A stretch of DNA of 13,698 nt from Chitinophagaceae bacterium (GTDB taxonomy: Bacteria; Bacteroidota; Bacteroidia; Chitinophagales; Chitinophagaceae), in contig JAOQAL010000514.1 in assembly GCA_025963615.1 (NCBI GenBank), forward strand, positions 1-13,698. Reading direction: 5' to 3'. Numbering within the stretch: the first letter of the stretch is position 1; each line of letters begins with the position of its first letter. Positions 7,606-13,698 of the stretch are shown here, piece by piece. The notes below the pieces were generated by a model. It did no database searches and was not told the DNA's origin. It saw only the letters and a list, made by a program, of their open reading frames with translations. Position numbers and translations under genes: made by a program.

Positions 7606-10062
7606 ATGTTAAAAAACTATATAAAAATAGCCTGGCGTAATCTAATGAAAAATAAATTTTTTTCATTGATAAACATCATAGGGTTATCTGCCGGCCTGAC
7701 CTGCTGTATGCTGATCACGGTTTACCTTCAATACGAAAATAGTTATGACAGCCACCAAACAAATATTGAAAATCTCTATCAGGTTGGCACCGCCTATGTC
7801 AAAAATGACGAGGTAGACCATAAAACCCCGACAACACCTGCACCTATTGCCGCTGCCATGAAATCGGAGTTTCCCGAGGTTGCCGAATGCACGCGGTTAC
7901 TTAGCCTTTTTAGCGACGATAAAACACTTATACAATATAAACCTACACTTGGTGAGCGTAAATCATTCTTTGAGCAGAGTGGCTATTTGGCAGATGCTTC
8001 TTTTTTCAAGCTATTTAGTTACAATTTTATCGAAGGGAATACTAATGCGTTAAACAATCCTAATACCATCGTCCTTTCAGAGGATATAGCGCAAAAGATA
8101 TTTGGCAGCCAATCCGCAATCAATAAAGTGGTGCATGTCAACAGCAATACAAATGGTGAATATGATTTTACGGTAACAGGGGTATTCCGCAAAGCAACAG
8201 CACCTTCGCATATTAAGGCAAACTTCTTTTTATCCTATACAGGCGGTGATTTGGAAAAAATCGTCAAAAGCATGGGTGTAAATTTTGCCTACAACAATGT
8301 ATTTTATACTTATCTGTTATTAAAGCCAGGCACAAATGCCCGCCGGCTTGAAGCAAAATTCCCCGCGTTTATAAAAAAATATGCGGATAATGATCTGAAA
8401 GGCGCTGGCTATTATAAAAAGCAATTTTTAATCCCTGTAAGGCAACTCCACTTAACCACGGAAGTAACTACGAACGTAACCCCGCCGGCAAGCAAAACCT
8501 ATTTATATGTGCTGGCTTCCATCGCCGTATTTACCTTATTGATAGCCTGTATCAATTTCATGAACCTTTCTACCGCCCGATCTTCAAAAAGGTCAGCCGA
8601 GGTAGGGGTACGCAAAGTATTGGGGGCAGAAAGGTCCGCATTAATACGGCAGTTTTTAGGCGAATCAATTTTAATGAGCCTTCTTGCTTTTATATTGGCG
8701 GTCTGCATTGTCCTGTTATTACTGCCGGTATTTAACCAGGTATCAGGCAGGGAGATCATGCTTTCATTCATTGATAACCGAGGTTTGTTTGCTGTTTTTT
8801 TAGTGATGGCTATAATAACAGGAATTATCGCCGGAAGTTATCCTGCCTTCTATTTGTCCTCATTTAATCCGGTTAAGGTATTAAAAGGCAGAATATCTAA
8901 TTCGCTCGCAGTTCTGGCCATCCGTAAGGGGCTGGTTGTTTTCCAATTTATGATCTCTGTAATTCTGATTATTGCCTCAGTTGTGATAGCCCGGCAAATG
9001 CGTTATATGCGTAGCGCAGATCTCGGTTTTACCAAAGACCAGCAAATCATTATTCCTCTCCGTACAACAAATTCAAAAGCGATTTATGCATCGCTTAAGA
9101 AAGATTTAACCGGCAACGGGCAGATTTCAGCAATTGGCGCATCTAAATATTATCCGGGAATTTATAACCCCACGAGTGATGCCTTCTATAAGGACGGCCA
9201 AAGCATAACAGATGCCAAGCAAACAAGAATAAACAGCATCGATGATGATTTTTTAAAAACGCTCAATTTTAAACTGATAGCCGGGAGATTATTTTCACAG
9301 GAATTCAGAGCAGATACCGGCAACAGTATAATAGTCAATGAAACTTTAGTAAATGAGCTGGGCTTCCAATCAGCCGATAAGGCCATAGGCCAAAATATTT
9401 ACGCTGATTTTAAAAATAAAAAGTCTGTCAAAACGATTGTTGGCGTAGTGAAGGACTTTCACTTTCAGGATCTGCATTCAAAAGTAACTCCTTATGGTTT
9501 TGAATTGGTCAATGATCCTTCAGAATTTAATTACCTGATCGTTCACACTAAATCAGGCAATGTCGCTAATGCGTTAAAACAGGTAGCGATTGCCTGGCAG
9601 AAAAACAATCCGAACGAGCCGGTTGAATATAATTTCCTGGATGAGGAGTTTCAAAAAAATTATGCAGCAGATGACCACCTGGCAGCAATAGTGATCTATT
9701 TTACTGTTATTGCCATTATTATCTCCAGCCTGGGTTTATTTGGCCTTGTGGCATTCAGTGCTGAACAACGTACTAAAGAGATCGGGGTACGCAAGGTGTT
9801 AGGTGCCAGCACTCGAACTATTATAGTGCTATTATCAATCGATTTTTTAAAACTGATCATGATATCAGTGATTATTGCTTCGCCCATTGCGTGGTGGGCC
9901 ATGAACAGATGGCTGCAAAACTTTGCCTATCGCCAACCTATTAATTGGACGATTTTTGCTTATTCAACAGTTATCGCCCTCGTGATCGGATTAATCACTA
10001 TTAGTTATCAAGCGGTGAAAGCATCACTTGCCAACCCGGTAAAAAGTTTAAGATCGGAATAA
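7606..10062 (+). CDS. FtsX/MacB-type ABC transporter permease C (fused double module)
   Basis: An 818-residue paralogue. MLKNYIKIAWRNLMKNK precedes TM1 (about 20-42, with a Cys-Cys pair in the helix at 33-34). A periplasmic domain extends to about 298, TM2 lies at 300-321, and EVGVRKVLG at 332-340. TM3-TM4 end in SYPAFYLSSFNPVKVLKG (411-428). TM5 is the AIRKGLVVFQFMISVILIIA stretch. A second periplasmic domain, TM6 (695-717), EIGVRKVLG (725-733), TM7 and TM8 follow, ending NPVKSLRSE. Both coupling-type segments keep the consensus. It is followed only 41 bases later by permease D, so the two are very probably co-transcribed. Upstream, 55 bases of AT-rich sequence separate it from the D relic; I see no convincing promoter there. 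Membrane and permease roles are secure at family level, but substrate and energising subunit cannot be told from the sequence. Confidence 0.93.
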   Translation: MLKNYIKIAWRNLMKNKFFSLINIIGLSAGLTCCMLITVYLQYENSYDSHQTNIENLYQVGTAYVKNDEVDHKTPTTPAPIAAAMKSEFPEVAECTRLLSLFSDDKTLIQYKPTLGERKSFFEQSGYLADASFFKLFSYNFIEGNTNALNNPNTIVLSEDIAQKIFGSQSAINKVVHVNSNTNGEYDFTVTGVFRKATAPSHIKANFFLSYTGGDLEKIVKSMGVNFAYNNVFYTYLLLKPGTNARRLEAKFPAFIKKYADNDLKGAGYYKKQFLIPVRQLHLTTEVTTNVTPPASKTYLYVLASIAVFTLLIACINFMNLSTARSSKRSAEVGVRKVLGAERSALIRQFLGESILMSLLAFILAVCIVLLLLPVFNQVSGREIMLSFIDNRGLFAVFLVMAIITGIIAGSYPAFYLSSFNPVKVLKGRISNSLAVLAIRKGLVVFQFMISVILIIASVVIARQMRYMRSADLGFTKDQQIIIPLRTTNSKAIYASLKKDLTGNGQISAIGASKYYPGIYNPTSDAFYKDGQSITDAKQTRINSIDDDFLKTLNFKLIAGRLFSQEFRADTGNSIIVNETLVNELGFQSADKAIGQNIYADFKNKKSVKTIVGVVKDFHFQDLHSKVTPYGFELVNDPSEFNYLIVHTKSGNVANALKQVAIAWQKNNPNEPVEYNFLDEEFQKNYAADDHLAAIVIYFTVIAIIISSLGLFGLVAFSAEQRTKEIGVRKVLGASTRTIIVLLSIDFLKLIMISVIIASPIAWWAMNRWLQNFAYRQPINWTIFAYSTVIALVIGLITISYQAVKASLANPVKSLRSE

Positions 10063-10103
10063 AACCAAATATTTTGAATTTGTAACCTTAAACATAAAGA
10101 ACA

Positions 10104-12506
10104 ATGCTTAAAAATTATCTTCGGATCATTCTTAGGATAGCTGCTAAGAATAAGATCATCACAGCCTTCAATATATTGGGGCTTGCTGCAGGTATTACTT
10201 CTTTTATACTGATCGCCATTTATGTAAAGAGTGAGTTTAGTTATGACCGTTCCAATCGGGCACCCGATAATATCTACCGGATTGCTACACAATTTTCTTC
10301 TCAAATAGAATCTTTTAATAACGCACAAACTACGCCCGCGCTGATCCCTTCCATTGCTAATACTTTCCCAAAGATCACTGCTGCGGCAAGGTTATTCCGG
10401 TACAGGTCACCCTCCGTCATTGTAGATAAAACAAGTAATAGTAATTACGTAGAGCCGGATTTTTTATGGGCCGATGCGGATATATTTAAGATTTTTACGC
10501 TGCAATTTATCAGTGGCAACAGCGCCACAGCACTGGCAAATCCGGCCTCGGTAGTACTATCAGAAAGCACAGCGCGAAAATATTTTGGGGACAAAAGCCC
10601 CATTGGTAAAATTTTAAACAATGTTACGTTCACTACCCAATTCCAGGTTACCGGGGTTTTTAAAGACCTTCCCGGTAATACCCATTTCAAGGCAGATTTT
10701 ATTTGTTCGCTCAATACGCTTAAAAATAGCTGGGGAGAGCCGATCATGCATAACTGGAACAACAGTTTTCTGTATTCTTATATCAGGCTGTCTTCTCCGG
10801 CCGATGCTGCAACCACGGAGCAGCAACTCGATAAACATTTGAGCGAGCACCTGCACCTGACACAAGGCAATAAAATGCATGTGCTGTTGCAGCCGGTAAC
10901 TGGCATTCACCTGCATTCGTCGCTGATGAATGAGATTAGCGTAAATGGCAACATTATGTACGTATATATTCTCAGTTTGGTGGCCATATTGATCCTCATG
11001 GTTTCATGCATCAACTTTGTTAATCTTGGTATTGCAAGATCAGAACATCGCTCAAAGGAAATAGGCGTCCGTAAAGTACTGGGGAGCTCGAAAAAATCAA
11101 TATTTTCTCTTGTCATAATTGAAAATGTAATGTATGGGTTGCTGGCCTTTATCATTGGTATGCTGTTTTTAGTATACTTTTTACCGGGCATTGCGTCATA
11201 TACCGGCATCCGTATCTCATTGACCAATACGAACGATCTTATCCCCGTTTTTGTTGGATTTGCCTGCACCCTGCTGATCGTTTTTATTACTTCTGTTTAT
11301 CCTTCTGTTTTTATGGCAGGGCTGAAGGCGGTGGAGGTTTTAAAAGGTAAGACGGTAAAACTGGGAAAAGGGATGAATTTATGGAACGGCCTCATTATTT
11401 TTCAAATGTCAGTAACCGTATTTTTGCTAACCGCATGTATCGTTCTTAATGGGCAGCTTACCTTTCTTCGGTCCAAATCGCTGGGGTATAAGACCGGGCA
11501 TGTGGTGAATATAACCCTGCTTACCGATAACTCCCAGAAAAGCTATGAAGTGTTAAAGAGCCGCCTGTTACAAAATACGGCGATTGAGTCGGTCAGCGCA
11601 ACTTCGCACCTGATTGGCGGGCCACTTTACCAATCAGGATACGCAATCACCAAACCTAACGGTGCAACGGAACCATATACCTGGCAACTCATACATGCTG
11701 ATCGCGATTATGTTAAAGCGAATGACCTCGGCATTATAGCGGGAAGAGATTTTTCAAAATCATTTACAACAGACTCAACAAACTTCCTGGTCAATGAAGC
11801 TGCTTGCAGGGCCATGGGGCTTAGCTCGCCGCAGAAAGCGATTGGACTTGATGTTGATCGTGGCAACGGGAAAAGGGGCAAGATCGTTGGGGTGATACAT
11901 GATTTTCATTTTAAATCGCTGCATTACCTGGTGGAGCCGCTGATCATTCATTACGAACCCGGAACCTTTCGGTTTTTAACGGTAAGTATAAAAAACAACG
12001 CCAGCCTGCAGCCGACGCTTGATTTTATAAAAAGTGAATGGAATAATTATGAACCCTCCGCACCTTTTATCTATACGTTCCCTGATCAATTTACGGCCAA
12101 TGTATATGCTTTTGAAAAGAACCTGCGATGGATGATTACTACGTTCACGGTCATTGCCATATTACTGTCTATCGGGGGCCTTATTGGTTTGAACTATTAT
12201 ATCACGTACCTGAAGGCACGGGAAATAGGTATTCGTAAAGTTTTGGGCGCGAGTGCCATTGGTATTGTGCAATTACTTTCATCAGGCTTTATTAAGCTTA
12301 GCGCTATTGCTATGCTTATTGCTTTTCCTTTAGCATGGATGGCTACGCATACCTGGCTGCAAAGTTTCGCCTACCGGATTAGTCTAAGCTGGTGGATATT
12401 TCTGGTAGCGGGAATAGTAACTATAGTAATTGTCATTGCTACTGTAAGTTACCAGAGTATAAAAGCTGCGTTGGTGAATCCAATAAAGAGTTTAAAAACG
12501 GAATGA
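10104..12506 (+). CDS. FtsX/MacB-type ABC transporter permease D (fused double module, most divergent copy)
   Basis: An 800-residue paralogue and the last of the array. MLKNYLRIILRIAAKNK precedes TM1 (20-41); the usual WRNL is replaced by LRIA. TM2 lies at 288-309, EIGVRKVLG at 319-327, and the YPA motif is altered to VYPSVFMAGLKAVEVLKG (398-415). The second module has TM5, a periplasmic domain and TM6 (678-700). In TM6 the family's SCLGLFGL.AF becomes SIGGLIGLNYYITYLKA before EIGIRKVLG (707-715). The end is NPIKSLKTE rather than NPVKSLRSE. These changes make it the outlier of the four, while overall topology is kept. It starts 41 bases after C, suggesting one transcript. A fragment of a second copy of its 5' end lies at 7428-7529. 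A Crp/Fnr-type regulator gene follows after 123 bases. Confidence 0.93.
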   Translation: MLKNYLRIILRIAAKNKIITAFNILGLAAGITSFILIAIYVKSEFSYDRSNRAPDNIYRIATQFSSQIESFNNAQTTPALIPSIANTFPKITAAARLFRYRSPSVIVDKTSNSNYVEPDFLWADADIFKIFTLQFISGNSATALANPASVVLSESTARKYFGDKSPIGKILNNVTFTTQFQVTGVFKDLPGNTHFKADFICSLNTLKNSWGEPIMHNWNNSFLYSYIRLSSPADAATTEQQLDKHLSEHLHLTQGNKMHVLLQPVTGIHLHSSLMNEISVNGNIMYVYILSLVAILILMVSCINFVNLGIARSEHRSKEIGVRKVLGSSKKSIFSLVIIENVMYGLLAFIIGMLFLVYFLPGIASYTGIRISLTNTNDLIPVFVGFACTLLIVFITSVYPSVFMAGLKAVEVLKGKTVKLGKGMNLWNGLIIFQMSVTVFLLTACIVLNGQLTFLRSKSLGYKTGHVVNITLLTDNSQKSYEVLKSRLLQNTAIESVSATSHLIGGPLYQSGYAITKPNGATEPYTWQLIHADRDYVKANDLGIIAGRDFSKSFTTDSTNFLVNEAACRAMGLSSPQKAIGLDVDRGNGKRGKIVGVIHDFHFKSLHYLVEPLIIHYEPGTFRFLTVSIKNNASLQPTLDFIKSEWNNYEPSAPFIYTFPDQFTANVYAFEKNLRWMITTFTVIAILLSIGGLIGLNYYITYLKAREIGIRKVLGASAIGIVQLLSSGFIKLSAIAMLIAFPLAWMATHTWLQSFAYRISLSWWIFLVAGIVTIVIVIATVSYQSIKAALVNPIKSLKTE

Positions 12507-12608
12507 AGTAATCAAGTCCTTCTGTTCCTTAATTTATTACTGCAAGAAGCTGAAATTTAGTGCGAAATGCTGATAAACGATGCCTTTACTGCTTATCTTT
12601 TTATAATT

Positions 12609-12626
12609 TAAAATTGTTAAAATTGT
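12609..12626 (+). repeat. Perfect 9-base tandem repeat directly before the Crp/Fnr start codon
   Basis: TAAAATTGT occurs twice in direct succession, ending three bases before the ATG at 12630. Each unit contains TAAAATTG, one base from the Bacteroidota -7 consensus TAnnTTTG, but I see no TTG at the proper distance upstream. The position would also fit a translation-initiation or operator role. It may simply be slippage in AT-rich sequence. Confidence 0.4.
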
Positions 12627-12629
12627 ACT

Positions 12630-13193
12630 ATGTTCCATAGCATTAAAGCATCCCTATCCAGTTTCGGGCAATTTTCTGAACAGGAATTGGAGGCGATCAC
12701 TACCCGTCTTCAATTTCGGGAGGTCAAAAAAAACGAATGTTTGGTCACTGATGGGCAAGTATGTCGGAATTTTTACTTTGTAAACCGGGGAGGTTTCCGG
12801 CATTATACAGCGCTGGAAAATGGAAGCGAGGCCGTCTTGAACCTATATGTCGAGAAAGAGTGGCTATTCGACTACAAGAGCTTTGTTACACAGTCACCTT
12901 CAGCCAATAGGATACAAGCAATAGAAGAAAGCGAAGTGTTTGAACTGAGCGGTTGGAATTTCCACGAATTGCTCAAATTACCTGGCACCTACTTCCAGAT
13001 AGGCCGCATCTTTGAACAGGCTATTCAGAACCAGGACTACCAAAACAACCGGCTCTCCCCGGAAGAAAAATATGCCCTGCTATTGTCTACTAAACCACAA
13101 GTTATCCAAAAATTTCCTTTGAAACAGATCGCCTCCTACCTGGGCATGACACCGGAAACTCTCAGTCGTATTAGGCGCAGAACAATTTCTTGA
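12630..13193 (+). CDS. Crp/Fnr-family transcriptional regulator
   Basis: A 187-residue cytoplasmic regulator. Residues about 10-115 form the cyclic-nucleotide-binding-like beta-barrel (e.g. EVKKNECLVTDGQVCRNFYFVNRG at 31-54). The CRP phosphate-binding cassette RSA is not present, so cAMP binding is unlikely. A dimerisation helix follows, with the conserved SPEEKYALLL (143-152). The C-terminal helix-turn-helix is PLKQIASYLGMTPETLSRIRRR (163-184), the typical ending of short Bacteroidota Crp/Fnr proteins. No cysteine cluster for an iron-sulfur centre is seen. The ATG at 12630 is three bases after a 9-base tandem repeat. The next gene, a membrane protein, begins 44 bases after the stop on the same strand, the common layout for this regulator class with a neighbour target. 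Ligand and regulon are unknown; family assignment is firm. Confidence 0.9.
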   Translation: MFHSIKASLSSFGQFSEQELEAITTRLQFREVKKNECLVTDGQVCRNFYFVNRGGFRHYTALENGSEAVLNLYVEKEWLFDYKSFVTQSPSANRIQAIEESEVFELSGWNFHELLKLPGTYFQIGRIFEQAIQNQDYQNNRLSPEEKYALLLSTKPQVIQKFPLKQIASYLGMTPETLSRIRRRTIS

Positions 13194-13237
13194 TTTTCGT
13201 CAAGTAGAATTCATCGCCAGCACAATAGGTTTGCGGG

Positions 13238-13698
13238 ATGGAAACACAATTTGAAAAAAAGGCAGGCTTGTCGCTGGTGCTTTTTACGCTATTAATGATA
13301 TTCACTATGATTCTCCACCCCGCAGGTGGCAGTATTGAGTATTTGTTAAAAATCACCCCGCGGATCATTACAACGCATTCTATCGCCCTCCTTTCGCTAC
13401 CATTTGCCATGGTTGGTTTTTGGGGGTTGACCAAGAAACTCGGCAGCGGCAACTATCTGTCTTTTTGCGGGTTTGCGTTTAGCGTTTTCGCACTCATTGC
13501 AGTACTTATCGCTGCTGCAACGAATGGCCTGGTCATGCCCATCTTCATCCACAAATACCAGCAGGCATCCGCGCCAGTCATGGAAAATGTTAAAATGATC
13601 CTGAAATACAGCTTTTCGTTGAATAATGCTTTTGATTACGTTTATAGTGTGGCGTTCTCTTTTGCAATATTGTTGTGGTCTGCTGCCATCATCCAGAC
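13238..13698 (+). CDS. Multi-pass membrane protein of unknown function (3' end outside window)
   Basis: An ATG at 13238 opens a frame that stays open to the right edge (153 codons seen). Hydrophobic segments lie at about residues 11-27, 44-64, 75-97 and 133-152, so at least four transmembrane helices are likely. There is a His-Pro after TM1 (HPAGG, 27-31) and a THS at 46-48 before TM2. The start is chosen because the charged METQFEKKAG precedes the first hydrophobic segment and it lies 44 bases after the Crp/Fnr stop. I do not recognise the family and no catalytic motif is visible. Placement suggests co-transcription with, or control by, the regulator. An overlapping minus-strand open frame at 13171-13452 is a shadow of this gene. 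Confidence 0.75.
   Translation, partial: METQFEKKAGLSLVLFTLLMIFTMILHPAGGSIEYLLKITPRIITTHSIALLSLPFAMVGFWGLTKKLGSGNYLSFCGFAFSVFALIAVLIAAATNGLVMPIFIHKYQQASAPVMENVKMILKYSFSLNNAFDYVYSVAFSFAILLWSAAIIQ

Noticed and set aside
10008..10328. Minus-strand 106-codon open frame across the C-D junction
   Set aside because: It is antisense to the conserved end of C and start of D and has no protein-like features.
13171..13452. Minus-strand 93-codon open frame at the right end
   Set aside because: It lies opposite the clear membrane-protein frame starting at 13238 and the end of the regulator gene; its translation has no recognisable features.

Overview
The window looks like a chromosomal segment of a member of the Bacteroidota, most plausibly a Sphingobacteriaceae-type organism (Mucilaginibacter/Pedobacter-like). 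This is inferred from the AT-rich composition, the lack of clear Shine-Dalgarno sequences, the style of the 800-residue FtsX-like permeases (start MxKNYLKIAWRNL, end NPVKSLRSE) and the short Crp/Fnr regulator with an ITPETLSRIR-type helix-turn-helix. All genes I can support lie on the + strand. I saw no rRNA, tRNA, CRISPR array, transposase or integrase.

Layout. (1) 3-218: C-terminal end of a gene that enters from the left, resembling the C-terminus of GldB/DUF2268-type predicted Zn-dependent proteases. (2) 291-1364: an exported protein with an HExxH plus NEG pair of motifs, a probable zinc metallopeptidase. (3) 1365-1740: a 376-base gap with no convincing gene. (4) 1741-12506: an array of four large FtsX/MacB-type permease paralogues (here A, B, C, D), interrupted by a GNAT-like gene that appears truncated and by two permease relics. 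(5) 12630-13193: a Crp/Fnr-family regulator. (6) 13238 to the right edge: a small multi-pass membrane protein, cut by the window end.

Each permease has the MacB topology twice in one chain: TM1, periplasmic domain, TM2-4, then TM5, periplasmic domain, TM6-8. Each carries two copies of the cytoplasmic E(V/I)G(V/I)RKxxG segment that in this superfamily lies next to the ATPase-coupling region. No ATP-binding subunit, membrane-fusion protein or outer-membrane factor is encoded here, so any ATPase must be supplied from elsewhere, and no substrate can be assigned.

The most interesting structure is the scar record inside the array. After the GNAT-like gene (4682-4813) is a frame-broken copy of the 3' end of permease A together with its downstream spacer, about three quarters identical by eye. 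Between B and C (7428-7529) is a fragment of the 5' end of permease D, 96 of 102 aligned bases identical plus a 12-base deletion. It is preceded by a spacer homologous to the C-D spacer. The two relics differ in divergence, which suggests at least two rounds of duplication and loss. I see a family array undergoing birth and death rather than evidence of a new biochemical system.
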